Source of the DNA: Fibrobacter sp. | Lineage (GTDB): Bacteria; Fibrobacterota; Chitinivibrionia; Chitinivibrionales; Chitinispirillaceae | Direction of reading: 5' to 3' | Length of the DNA stretch: 64,000 bases | NCBI GenBank assembly: GCA_012513915.1 | Contig: JAAZBG010000033.1 | Span: 1-64,000 of the forward strand | Shown here: one piece after another, positions 51,308-61,372 of the stretch | Layout: each line of letters begins with the position of its first letter | How positions within the stretch are numbered: position 1 is the first letter of the stretch | Program-made: the position numbers and the translations under genes | Notes under the pieces: generated by a model | Databases searched by the model: none | What the model saw: the letters and a program-made list of their open reading frames with translations, nothing else | What the model was told of the DNA's origin: nothing

Positions 51308-52108
51308 ATGGAACTTCCGAAGGTAACATCTGTTGTATCAACGTACACATCTATTCCAGTAAGTGTTCCTGCTGAAACAAAATCCGCACAAACGGGAACA
51401 TCAACGCTCAGGCAGGAACCTGATACTGTAGAACTGTCTCCTCAGGCCGCTGCACTGGCAAAGGCAGTTGACGTAGTCGCAAGGAAGATTGAATCATCAT
51501 GGAACCGGGGAGATCCTGTTCCTCCAATGTTTGTATCCAATGAAAAGCAAATTGACATTATTAAAAAGAGTATTCTTAATAAGTCAACCATACCCCTGGA
51601 TGATAATACTGTTTCAAAGGCTGCTGAAACATTGTGGAAAAATGCGGGGTACCGGCTTGATACTGCACCTCCGCCATCAAATACGAGTTCCGGTAATGCC
51701 TATAATTTTCTAAAAAAATCTGATCGTTTGGAGCTGGATAAGATCTATGAGCAGGCTGAAGCTGATGGATTGGATGCATTCCGAATCGCTGGGGATGCAG
51801 CATTCCCTATTGCACTACAAAGAATGAAAGAAGTCGACATTGCAAACGGTGGCGTTTACTATGATGAATCATACATCACACCTTTATCAAAAGAGGAATG
51901 GGCATTTCTCAATAACGTAGACAGGTTGAATGAAATTCGTTCAAAGATGCATCTTGATACTTACGATCCCGGTAAAGTTACTTCCGCCATGAAAAATTCA
52001 GACAATCTCGCTGGATTGTTTCAGGAGATGCTTGACAATAAAAAACCGGAGTTGCTGTTCAGTGATACTGAAACTGCTTCTATTGTACAAACCCTTTTAA
52101 AATCGTAA
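51308..52108 (+). CDS. Hypothetical protein
   Basis: 266 aa ORF with upstream GCAGGGACG; N-terminal Ser/Thr-rich DTVELSPQAAALAKAV; no family recognised. Confidence 0.6.
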   Translation: MELPKVTSVVSTYTSIPVSVPAETKSAQTGTSTLRQEPDTVELSPQAAALAKAVDVVARKIESSWNRGDPVPPMFVSNEKQIDIIKKSILNKSTIPLDDNTVSKAAETLWKNAGYRLDTAPPPSNTSSGNAYNFLKKSDRLELDKIYEQAEADGLDAFRIAGDAAFPIALQRMKEVDIANGGVYYDESYITPLSKEEWAFLNNVDRLNEIRSKMHLDTYDPGKVTSAMKNSDNLAGLFQEMLDNKKPELLFSDTETASIVQTLLKS

Positions 52109-52163
52109 CCGAGTTATATAGCTCTGAAATCAGCTTAACAACAGTAACTATCTGATTATATCC

Positions 52164-52232
52164 TGATCCCGTCGGGATCAAATCTTTATGGAATACATGA
52201 AGACAAAAAAAATTCCGAGTCCCATTAGGGAC
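52164..52232. repeat. Two short palindromic intergenic repeats
   Basis: tgatcccgtcgggatca (52164-52180) and gtcccattagggac (52219-52232), in an otherwise non-coding region upstream of the DUF499 gene. Confidence 0.6.
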
Positions 52233-52640
52233 GATATATTTATTATCCATATCGCAAGAAAATTTAATTTTCTCCATTGTACTTAGAATCAATTCGGAGC
52301 TCAATTGAACTATTTTTTTCCACTCAGAATGTATTCGAAGGACATTTGAATACCTTTTTAGTCGCAGAATCACTTAGAAGCACAATTGAATTTATCCTGT
52401 ATCCAGAGTACTACAATGCAGAAATGGAGCATTCTTTTTGAAAGATTCTATTCAATTTCAGGTGTTGCTCGTTTATTCCGCCTGTGCCTCTATTTATATT
52501 GTTAGACAAGGTGTTGGATTTTGTTTACACAGCTTTTTTGCAAACTCGGGCTATTGTAACAAATAATATTACCGGAAAAAATCGAAACTACTTTTGCATA
52601 AAAATCCGATTTGTGATAAACGGTTACAGGAGAATGCTGC

Positions 52641-55600
52641 ATGAAAACTGTCAGGGATGCGTGTGTTGTTCAAAAAAATGCTTTTGAAATCAATGTTGGA
52701 GACCAGATTGAGCAACTGGATCAGATCATCTCAACTACCGATGGTACCGACTATTTTGCAAAAACCTTTATCACTGACGGTATGCGGGCATTACTTCACA
52801 AAGGTATCGCACGCCTCGCCGGAAAAACCAACGATTCAATTTTTCATCTCAAACAGGCAATGGGTGGTGGTAAAACACACGTAATGGTTGGTTTTGGCCT
52901 GCTTGCAAAAGACCCCGCACTCAGAAACAAACTAATCAACGATATACCTTATCAAGCAGCTTTTAAAAATGTGAGGATCGCGGCGTTCAATGGCCGGAAT
53001 AATCCACCAACTTTTTTATGGGGTGAAATAGCAAAACAACTCGGTAAACAGCAGTTATTTACAGAATTCTGGGATGCAGGAGCAAAAGCACCCGATGAAG
53101 CCGCCTGGCTCCGGCTCTTTGATGGTGATGAACCGGTACTAATTCTGCTTGATGAAATGCCACCCTATTTTCACTACCTCAGTACTCAGGTTTCCGGTAT
53201 GGGCACTGTTGCCGATGTGCTCACAAGGGCATTTGCAAATATGCTTACTGCTGCTCAAAAACGAAAGAATGTCTGTATAGTCGTCTCCGACCTTGAAGCC
53301 GCCTATGCCACCGGTGGCAAGCTGATTCAAAAAGCACTCGATGATGCAAAACAGGAGATCGGTCGCGCGGAAATCAGCATCACACCGGTCAATCTGGAAT
53401 CAAGTGAAATCTATGAAATTTTGCGTAAACGACTATTTGTTTCTTTACCAAATAAGAGTGTGATTCAGGATGTTGCACAGGCGTTTGCAAAGAAACTCAG
53501 TGAAGCAGCAAAAGCAAAAGCGGTTGAGCGAAGTGCCGAATCGCTTGCAGACGAAATCATGGAAACCTATCCATTTCACCCGCGCTTTAAAAACCTTGTT
53601 GCGCTTTTTAAGGAAAACGAAAAATTCAAACAGATGCGCGGACTCATGGAACTTGTTTCCCGTCTGCTGAAATCGGTCTGGGAACGAAATGAAAATGATG
53701 TATTTCTTATCGGAGCACAGCATTTTAATCTGAATCTGCCCGAAGTTCGGGAAAAACTCTCCGACATTTCCGAAATGCGTGATGTCATCGCGATGGACCT
53801 ATGGAATCAACAGCAATCTGCACACGCACAGTTAATTGATATCAACACTGGTCGGTCAAATGCCTCTGAAGCGGGAACTTTACTGCTTACTGCCAGCTTG
53901 TCAACAGCGGTCAATGCCGTAAAAGGGTTGACCGATGCAGAACTGCTCGAATGCCTGATATCGCCCCTTAATGAACCCAGTGATTACAGACTTGCATTTA
54001 CCGGGCTGCATAAAGTTGCATGGTATCTTCACCAGACACTTGAAGGAAGATACTACTTTGACAGACAGGAAAACCTTACCAAGAAACTTCAGGGATACGC
54101 CGAAAAGGCTCCGCAGAACAAGGTTGACGAACTGATACGGACACGGCTCAACGAAATGTATACCCCCAAAACACGGGAAGCCTACGAAAAAGTACTGCCA
54201 TTGCCAATTATGGATGAGGCTGAAGCGCAGCTCAAACTATGCAGAACACTGCTGATTGTCAGCCCCGATGGCAAAATCCCTCCTGAAGTCGTTAACCAGT
54301 TTTTCAGTTCATTGACTGTTAAAAATAATCTGCTGGTGCTCACTGGTGAAAAAACACAGTTTGCAAGCGTTGAAAAAGCTGCACGGCATTTGTATGCAGC
54401 AATGAAAGCCGACAATGAAATTACCGCCTTACATCCACAGCGTAAAGAATTTGATGAGAAAAAAGCACAATACGAACAGGATTTTCAAACCACCATTCTT
54501 TCCGTTTTTGACAAGTTGTTTTTCCCCGGTGCACAAAGTTCAGTTCCGATGCTTCGGTCAAAAGCACTTGATACTACCTATCCGTCAAATGAGGTTTACA
54601 ACGGGGAACGGCAGATTGTTAAAACGCTTACCTCCGACCCGATTAAGTTGTATACCGATGTTACGGCAAATTTTGATGCACTAAAATCACGGGTAGAGGC
54701 ACTTCTTTTTGGAAATCAGAATGATATGCGTAAAAACGATCTCTCTGATAAATTAAAACAACAATCGCAAATGCCATGGATGCCGCCAAAGGGACTTGAT
54801 CTGCTAATTCAGGAATGCTGTCAACGCGGATTATGGGAAGATCTTGGTAATGGTTATATCACAAAAAAGCCAAAACCCAAAGCTACAGGCGTTCAGATAA
54901 ATGCACTGAGCGACCCGGACGACGCTGGTGCGGTTCGACTGAAAGTAGAGGCCTTAAACGCAGGCCCGGCTCCACGTATCTACTTTGCAGAAGATACATC
55001 CGTGAGTGAAAACTCACAAATCCTGAAGGAAAATGAGCTTGTTACCAATGCACTGCGTGTACAGTTTCTTGTTGTTGACCCCACAGGAAAAAACAACACC
55101 GGATCTCCGGTCTGCTGGGAAAACGCACTTGTATTGCGCAACCGGTATGATGAAACTGCCCGGAGCGTTGAGCTCTTTGTTGCGCCTCGCGGTACGATCC
55201 GGTATACGCTTGACGGATCGGAGCCAAGAAACGGCACCGAATATACCGGGCCGGTATCGTTATATTCTCAGGATGAGATCAGGATGTTATGCTTTGCGGA
55301 ATGCGAAGGTCTTGAGACACGGCGGGAGTTTATTTTTAAGGCTGAGGGTGAAAAGGGAATAAGTCTTGTACGTACTGAGCCTGCGACTATCTATACTGTC
55401 AAGCCGAAACGTCTTGACTCAGCGGCAAAGACCTATGAAGGCTTAACCATTGCACGCGAAAAAGGTGTTGAATTTGAGCAGGTGGTGCTTACGATTGGCA
55501 ACGGTTCGAAAGTAATCACCCTTACCCTGGGAGATATCCGGCTCGGTGCAGAGGTGCTTGAGAAACTGCTTAATGATCTTAAAGCATTTGTGCCGGTCGA

Positions 55601-55715
55601 TTCTCCGGTGTTGATGCAATTCAAACGTGCCCATTTTGCATCGGGATTTGACCTCGAACAGTTTACTCAAAAACTTGGCATTGAACTTGAACAAAATGAG
55701 GTCCGGCAGCAATGA
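52641..55715 (+). CDS. DUF499 domain AAA+ ATPase (putative defence ATPase)
   Basis: 1024 aa; LKQAMGGGKTHVMVGFGLLAKDP (Walker A); EPVLILLDEMPPYF (Walker B); chitobiase-C-like TIRYTLDGSEPRNGTEYTGPV near C-terminus. Confidence 0.88.
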   Translation: MKTVRDACVVQKNAFEINVGDQIEQLDQIISTTDGTDYFAKTFITDGMRALLHKGIARLAGKTNDSIFHLKQAMGGGKTHVMVGFGLLAKDPALRNKLINDIPYQAAFKNVRIAAFNGRNNPPTFLWGEIAKQLGKQQLFTEFWDAGAKAPDEAAWLRLFDGDEPVLILLDEMPPYFHYLSTQVSGMGTVADVLTRAFANMLTAAQKRKNVCIVVSDLEAAYATGGKLIQKALDDAKQEIGRAEISITPVNLESSEIYEILRKRLFVSLPNKSVIQDVAQAFAKKLSEAAKAKAVERSAESLADEIMETYPFHPRFKNLVALFKENEKFKQMRGLMELVSRLLKSVWERNENDVFLIGAQHFNLNLPEVREKLSDISEMRDVIAMDLWNQQQSAHAQLIDINTGRSNASEAGTLLLTASLSTAVNAVKGLTDAELLECLISPLNEPSDYRLAFTGLHKVAWYLHQTLEGRYYFDRQENLTKKLQGYAEKAPQNKVDELIRTRLNEMYTPKTREAYEKVLPLPIMDEAEAQLKLCRTLLIVSPDGKIPPEVVNQFFSSLTVKNNLLVLTGEKTQFASVEKAARHLYAAMKADNEITALHPQRKEFDEKKAQYEQDFQTTILSVFDKLFFPGAQSSVPMLRSKALDTTYPSNEVYNGERQIVKTLTSDPIKLYTDVTANFDALKSRVEALLFGNQNDMRKNDLSDKLKQQSQMPWMPPKGLDLLIQECCQRGLWEDLGNGYITKKPKPKATGVQINALSDPDDAGAVRLKVEALNAGPAPRIYFAEDTSVSENSQILKENELVTNALRVQFLVVDPTGKNNTGSPVCWENALVLRNRYDETARSVELFVAPRGTIRYTLDGSEPRNGTEYTGPVSLYSQDEIRMLCFAECEGLETRREFIFKAEGEKGISLVRTEPATIYTVKPKRLDSAAKTYEGLTIAREKGVEFEQVVLTIGNGSKVITLTLGDIRLGAEVLEKLLNDLKAFVPVDSPVLMQFKRAHFASGFDLEQFTQKLGIELEQNEVRQQ

Positions 55716-56290
55716 GTGCAACAGACGGTTTTGGTGCACCAATCGCGTTCGGTGCACATCATTTTATCGTTGATATCCCGGTTGCTCCGCGGGAACCGGT
55801 GGAAATTATTGAAGATTTCGGCTTTAACGGACATGAAACAAAAAAAGAGATTACCGAGTGCAGAGTTATTCTTGCCCGCGAATTATGGAGCGCAATCCGG
55901 GATCAGGCCCGATCAGATTTTAACGAGCGGCTAAAAAAGAAGAAAATGCAGACAGGTGCCTGGAGTACCGGCAAAAATAAACTGGATCGTTTTCTTGGCA
56001 AAGAGCTTTGTGTTCTTGCCTGGGCTGCTGAACATGCAACGCTTGATGAGTGCGCTATTATTTGTCAAAAATGGTCTGCACTACGCCCCGAGGAACGCTG
56101 GTGGCTCTTTGCAAAAACAGCTGCCGAAGCAGGGGGTGATAAAGATACCAGTCGCGGCTGGCGCAAAGCGCTGTATTGTGCTCTCTCTGACGGCACCAGT
56201 ATTAAAGTTGACAAAAAAATAGTGCCGAAAAGCAGAAAAAATAAAACAGATGAACCACTACCCAATTTATTCGATTTTATTGAAGGATAA
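55712..56290 (+). CDS. DUF3780 domain-containing protein
   Basis: 192 aa; GFGAPIAFGAHHFIVDIP N-terminus; ATGA overlap with DUF499 gene. Confidence 0.75.
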   Translation: MSATDGFGAPIAFGAHHFIVDIPVAPREPVEIIEDFGFNGHETKKEITECRVILARELWSAIRDQARSDFNERLKKKKMQTGAWSTGKNKLDRFLGKELCVLAWAAEHATLDECAIICQKWSALRPEERWWLFAKTAAEAGGDKDTSRGWRKALYCALSDGTSIKVDKKIVPKSRKNKTDEPLPNLFDFIEG

Positions 56291-56295
56291 CCGGT

Positions 56296-56619
56296 ATGCT
56301 TAAAAAGATTGTACTTGAACGGTTCAGAGGATTTAAACGTCTTGAGCTTGACGTCCCGGAAGTACTTGTTTTAATGGGACCTAAAAGCTCCGGTAAAACA
56401 ACGGTGCTTCACACTGAGATCTGGCAGCGGGGTAAAGACCGTGCATCGTTTATCCTTGGTGAGATCAGGAAATTGCTTGGTGCCGATGCAAACACTTTGA
56501 CAACCTCATTGTCAAAAGTTATCGAACGCGCAGACGTAAACCTGTTCCCCGCTGGGAACCCCGCGGTTATACCACCGGAAATTGCAGCTCTTCTTGACTG
56601 GATGACATCAAATGCTTGA
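56296..56619 (+). CDS. Short P-loop ORF: N-terminus of an SMC/AAA_15-like ATPase without the remaining motifs (possible remnant)
   Basis: 107 aa; MLKKIVLERFRGFKRLELDVPEVLVLMGPKSSGKTTVLH then unrelated-looking tail; overlaps next gene by 8 nt. Confidence 0.55.
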   Translation: MLKKIVLERFRGFKRLELDVPEVLVLMGPKSSGKTTVLHTEIWQRGKDRASFILGEIRKLLGADANTLTTSLSKVIERADVNLFPAGNPAVIPPEIAALLDWMTSNA

Positions 56620-59452
56620 ACCAAACTCATGGAACAATAAACCAGCACTTATAGAGCACCTTTTTCCCGTTCAGAAACTGTCGGTCGAAAGTTTTAAAGA
56701 GCAGATGGCTGGTTCCGGTAAAACGCTGGTGAGTCTTGGTGGTTACTGGAAAGGCCGAAAACCACTTATTCTCAATAAAGCATGTATTCTTGGTTCGTTG
56801 CTTCCGTTTACAGGTGCTTTAAAACGGGATCTTGAAATATTTGAGATGCTAATGGGTATGGATAATGAGTCGATTGAAATTCGTCTTATTGAAAAAAATG
56901 CCAAACAGGTTGATTTTTTTAAGGTACATGAGCGTTCCGCACAATACCAGGTCAAGTATAAAGATTTTGTTCGTGATGCATTAAGGCCGGAGGAGTGCGA
57001 TCGTTCGCTCTTCGACCATATCTGGAATGAGGTTAATGAGCATCTTGGTACGTGTGCGACAACATTTCCCGAATTAGTTGAACAAATGGGAATTGCCCGT
57101 TTTGGACATAAGCCAAGAGTTGCAGATGTATTCAGCGGTTCGGGCCAGATTCCATTCGAGGCAGCTCGTTTAGGGTGTAAAGTTTATGCGTCAGATTTAA
57201 ATCCTATTTCGTGTATGCTGACCTGGGGTGCATTTAATGTTGTTGGTGCAAATTCTCAAAAAAGCAACAAAAATAAAGTAGAACAAAACGCATTAGCCCA
57301 AAATATAAGTACAACTATAGACACAATGGGAATTGAAACAGATGGAAACGGGTGGAATGCAAAAGCGTTTTTATATTGCAATGAAGTCAATTGCCCTGAA
57401 ACAGGTTGGATGGTGCCTTTACTGCCATCAAGGGTTGTTAGTTGTAAGAGTTACAAGGTAATTGCCAATTTAATTCCTATACATGCAGAGAAACGATACG
57501 AAATTGATATTGCGTATGTTACTACCGATGAAGAAATAGAAGCTGCAAGAGAGGGCACTGTTCAGGATGGTTATGTTGTTCATTCACCAGATGGAATAAA
57601 TTTAATCCGCACGAAAATATCCACACTTAGGGGTGATTTTACTGAAGGTAAAGTGAGTGGAAATAAATTAAGACTTTGGGAAAAATCTGATTTTATTCCC
57701 CGTAAAGAAGATGTCTTTCAGGAGAGACTTTATTGTGTTTTGTGGAAAAGAAAAAAGAAATCAGGCAAGGGTGAAGAATACGAGTTCAGAAAAGTAACAG
57801 CTGCCGATTTACAACGTGAACAAAAAGTAATCGATTTTATAACTGAACACTTTTCTGAATGGCAGGAAAAAGGATGTATTCCTGACATGAAAATTGAACC
57901 TGGAAATGAAACAGAGCGACTTTACCGTGAGCGTGGATGGACCTATTGGCACCATTTGTTTAATCCACGGCAATTACTATCAGCGGGTCTTGTTCGTCAA
58001 CAAATCAATGGGTTATTAGCTATTCCACTGGCAAGACTTATTAATCAAAACTCACGGTTGTCACGCTGGGATTCTGCAAGTGGTGGTGGTGGTTGTGTAC
58101 AGGCTGTATTTGACAATCAGGCATTAAACACGCTCTATACGTATGGCTGCAGAGCGAGTTCAAATTTTGAAGATTTGTTAACTAAATCATCAAAACATTT
58201 CCCAATAGATGAAGCAATGTATACCGTGAATACACATCCGGCGCAAGAACTTGCAACAGAAAACGACATATACATTACCGATCCACCATACGGTGATGCT
58301 GTAAAATATGAAGAAATAACCGAGTTTTTTATTGCATGGCTTCGTAAAAATCCACCTGTTGAATTCGCACACTGGACATGGGACAGCCGTCGCTCGCTTG
58401 CTGTCAAGGGTGAAGATGATGGATTCAGACAAGGAATGGTTGCGGCGTACCGGAAAATGGGCCAGATGATGCCCGATAATGGGATTCAGGTACTCATGTT
58501 TACCCACCAGAGTGGCTCCATCTGGGCTGATATGGCAAATATTGTCTGGGCTGCCGGTTTACAGGTAACTGCAGCATGGTATGTTGTTACCGAAACCGAT
58601 TCCGCACTTCGTCAGGGTGCCAATGTTACCGGAACGGTATTACTCGTACTCCGTAAACGTATCGAACGCAAAGAATCGTTCCGTGATGAACTTGGCTGGG
58701 AGATTGAAGACGCCGTACGTAAACAGGTCGAAAGCCTCACCGGGCTTGACAAAACGGTCCGTGAAGAAAACTCCGAAGGTCTCTATAACGACGCCGATAT
58801 CCAGATGGCCGGCTATGCTGCAGCACTGCGGGTTCTTACCACCTATTCCGTTATTGACGGAAAGGATATGGAAACAGAAGCGACGGCACCGCGTAAAAAA
58901 GGACAAAAGAATTTTGTTGATGAACTCATCGATTTTGCGGTACAGACTGCGGTGCAATTCCTTGTTCCTATCGGTTTTGAAAAAGAGCAGTGGCAGCGCC
59001 TTGCACCAATCGAACGGTATTACCTCAAGATGGTAGACATGGAGGCACAAGGGGAAAAGTCGCTTGACAACTACCAGAATTTTGCAAAAGCATTCCGTGT
59101 ACATCATTTCGACGCCCTTATGGCAAGTGCAAAAGCAAACGCCGCACGTATGCGTACCGCAGAGGAATTTAAAGGTGAACTGATGAGCGGTTCCGCAGAA
59201 ATTGCATCAACAACCCTGCGGGCATTATTGTATGCTATGTATGAAGTACAGCGAGACACCGAAATTGACGATGTCCTGCTGCACCTGATGACCAATTGCG
59301 GCCCGAATTACCTTCAGGTAAAACCACTCCTGATTATCATGGCAGATTTTCTTGCAACAAAACGGGAAGATCTCAAACCGATGCACCTTTACGAAAAAGA
59401 AGCATCCTCAGCACGGGTGCTTGCCGAGGCAATAAGAAATCAGAGATTGTAA
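56612..59452 (+). CDS. DUF1156 domain adenine-type DNA methyltransferase
   Basis: 946 aa; VADVFSGSGQIPFEAARLGCKVYASDLNPIS (SAM motif I); YITDPPYGDAVKYEE (DPPY catalytic motif). Confidence 0.88.
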   Translation: MLEPNSWNNKPALIEHLFPVQKLSVESFKEQMAGSGKTLVSLGGYWKGRKPLILNKACILGSLLPFTGALKRDLEIFEMLMGMDNESIEIRLIEKNAKQVDFFKVHERSAQYQVKYKDFVRDALRPEECDRSLFDHIWNEVNEHLGTCATTFPELVEQMGIARFGHKPRVADVFSGSGQIPFEAARLGCKVYASDLNPISCMLTWGAFNVVGANSQKSNKNKVEQNALAQNISTTIDTMGIETDGNGWNAKAFLYCNEVNCPETGWMVPLLPSRVVSCKSYKVIANLIPIHAEKRYEIDIAYVTTDEEIEAAREGTVQDGYVVHSPDGINLIRTKISTLRGDFTEGKVSGNKLRLWEKSDFIPRKEDVFQERLYCVLWKRKKKSGKGEEYEFRKVTAADLQREQKVIDFITEHFSEWQEKGCIPDMKIEPGNETERLYRERGWTYWHHLFNPRQLLSAGLVRQQINGLLAIPLARLINQNSRLSRWDSASGGGGCVQAVFDNQALNTLYTYGCRASSNFEDLLTKSSKHFPIDEAMYTVNTHPAQELATENDIYITDPPYGDAVKYEEITEFFIAWLRKNPPVEFAHWTWDSRRSLAVKGEDDGFRQGMVAAYRKMGQMMPDNGIQVLMFTHQSGSIWADMANIVWAAGLQVTAAWYVVTETDSALRQGANVTGTVLLVLRKRIERKESFRDELGWEIEDAVRKQVESLTGLDKTVREENSEGLYNDADIQMAGYAAALRVLTTYSVIDGKDMETEATAPRKKGQKNFVDELIDFAVQTAVQFLVPIGFEKEQWQRLAPIERYYLKMVDMEAQGEKSLDNYQNFAKAFRVHHFDALMASAKANAARMRTAEEFKGELMSGSAEIASTTLRALLYAMYEVQRDTEIDDVLLHLMTNCGPNYLQVKPLLIIMADFLATKREDLKPMHLYEKEASSARVLAEAIRNQRL

Positions 59453-59480
59453 TTTGATAGAATACTAATAGAAAGGTTGT

Positions 59481-60734
59481 ATGATGGCTCAACGATCATC
59501 ACCAAATAAAAAGCCTGCAGTACCCAGAATAGAATCGATAAGTGTGAAAAATTATCGTGCTCTGAAAAGTATCACCTTAGAGAAGCTCACACCTATGACG
59601 GTGTTACTCGGTCCCAACGGAAGTGGTAAATCGACAATTTTTGATGTATTTAATTTTTTATCGGAGTGCTTTCAATTTGGACTGCGGCACGCATGGGACA
59701 GACGCGGAAGAGGTAAGGAATTAAAGAGTCGTGGTGCTGATGGGCCGATTGTATTTGAATTAAAATATCGTGAACAACCAAAAATGCCGGTGATCACGTA
59801 TCATCTGGCAATTGACGAAGGAAAAAAAGGGCCTGAGGTTGTTGAGGAGTGGTTGCAATGGCGACGTGGCGAACAATATGGTCAACCATTTCGTTTTATA
59901 GATTTCAGGAAAGGCATTGGAAAAGCAGTTAGTGGAGAAATGCCTGACAAAGAAGATAAACGGATTGAGACAAATCTTCGTTCTGCTGATTTGATTGCGG
60001 TAAATACACTTGGGCAATTTTCAGAACACCCACGTGTTGCAGCGTTAAGGGAGTTTATAACCGATTGGTATGTCTCCTATTTATCAATCGATCAGACACG
60101 CAGCCAGCCGGAAGCTGGTCCGCAGGAGCGTTTAAGTAAGAGTGGGGATAATTTACCCAATGTAATCCAATATCTTAAGGAACAGTTTCCCGAACGTCTG
60201 GAAAAAATATTTAAAATTCTCCAGCAGCGAATACCCCGACTGGAGCGGGTTGATGCAGAACCAATGCCTGACGGCCGTCTTCTTTTGCAAATTAAAGATG
60301 CGCCTTTTGATAAACCCGTTCTATCTAAATTCGCTTCAGATGGAACGATGAAGATGTTATCATATTTAACTCTTTTGCACGACCCGGAGCCTCCTCGTTT
60401 TATCGGAATTGAGGAACCGGAGAACTTTCTTCACCCAAGATTGTTACCAGAACTTGCTGAAGAGTGCAGAGCGGCTTCTGAGAAAAGTCAACTGCTTATT
60501 ACGAGTCATTCACCTTTTTTACTTAATGCAATGAAAGCAGAAGAGGTAAGGATTCTCTACAGGGATCATACTGGATTTACAAAAGTAGTCACGGCATCAG
60601 ATATTAAAGGTATTCAGGAAATGCTTGAACAGGGAGCATCTTTGGGTTATTTGTGGATGGAAGGTCATTTTGGACTCGGAGATCCGTTAGTCAATGCAGG
60701 TGCGCCAAAAGAGCTTAAAAAAAGGTCCAGATGA
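59481..60734 (+). CDS. AAA_21-type ABC/SMC-like ATPase
   Basis: 417 aa; [75 protein letters not shown]. Confidence 0.92.
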   Translation: MMAQRSSPNKKPAVPRIESISVKNYRALKSITLEKLTPMTVLLGPNGSGKSTIFDVFNFLSECFQFGLRHAWDRRGRGKELKSRGADGPIVFELKYREQPKMPVITYHLAIDEGKKGPEVVEEWLQWRRGEQYGQPFRFIDFRKGIGKAVSGEMPDKEDKRIETNLRSADLIAVNTLGQFSEHPRVAALREFITDWYVSYLSIDQTRSQPEAGPQERLSKSGDNLPNVIQYLKEQFPERLEKIFKILQQRIPRLERVDAEPMPDGRLLLQIKDAPFDKPVLSKFASDGTMKMLSYLTLLHDPEPPRFIGIEEPENFLHPRLLPELAEECRAASEKSQLLITSHSPFLLNAMKAEEVRILYRDHTGFTKVVTASDIKGIQEMLEQGASLGYLWMEGHFGLGDPLVNAGAPKELKKRSR

Positions 60735-61360
60735 TGGTTGAAAAATTAGTTGTATTTGTCGAAGAATATTCAATGGAAGCCGCACTTGAGATACTTTTGC
60801 CCAAACTGCTTAATGGTGTCACTTTTCAGATTATCCGGTTTCAGTGTAAAAACGACATGCTTAAGCAGCTACCATTACGTCTTAAGGGGTATAGCAGTTG
60901 GCTGCCTGCAAACTGGTCTATTCTGGTACTGGTAGACCGGGATGATGATGATTGCAAAGAACTGAAACGTGAACTTGAAAAACACTGTGCCACAGCCGGG
61001 TTACTCACCAGAACTGCAGCAAAAACCGGGCAGAAATTTAAAGTAACAAATCGAATTGTGATAGAGGAACTTGAATCGTGGTATTTTGGAGATTGGCAAG
61101 CGGTAAAAACAGCCTACCCCAAAGTCAATGCTAACATTGCAGGCAAAGCAGCATACCGTGATCCGGATTTAATAAAAGGCGGTACCTGGGAAGCACTTGA
61201 GCGTGTTTTAAAAAACTCCGGATATTTTTCTACAGGACTTCGCAAAATAGAATGTGCACGAACGGTAACTCCACACATGAACGTTAATGTGAACCGCTCT
61301 AAAAGCTTTAACGTTTTTCATCAGGCAATTACAAAGATTCTGAATGGGAGCATTGGTTAA
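60731..61360 (+). CDS. DUF4276-type Toprim-like protein
   Basis: 209 aa; [15 protein letters not shown] (Toprim-like Glu) and [12 protein letters not shown] (DxD); ATGA overlap with AAA gene. Confidence 0.72.
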   Translation: MMVEKLVVFVEEYSMEAALEILLPKLLNGVTFQIIRFQCKNDMLKQLPLRLKGYSSWLPANWSILVLVDRDDDDCKELKRELEKHCATAGLLTRTAAKTGQKFKVTNRIVIEELESWYFGDWQAVKTAYPKVNANIAGKAAYRDPDLIKGGTWEALERVLKNSGYFSTGLRKIECARTVTPHMNVNVNRSKSFNVFHQAITKILNGSIG

Positions 61361-61372
61361 GGAATACTATTT

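Noticed and set aside
52080-52373. 97-aa minus-strand ORF over the palindromic repeats
   Set aside because: Translation is of repeat sequence (YIVPNGTRNFF, LIPTGSGYNQ) with no plausible domain.
56255-56290. LFDF motif at the C-terminus of the DUF3780 protein as a sliding-clamp-binding motif
   Set aside because: Four residues are too little evidence without conservation data.
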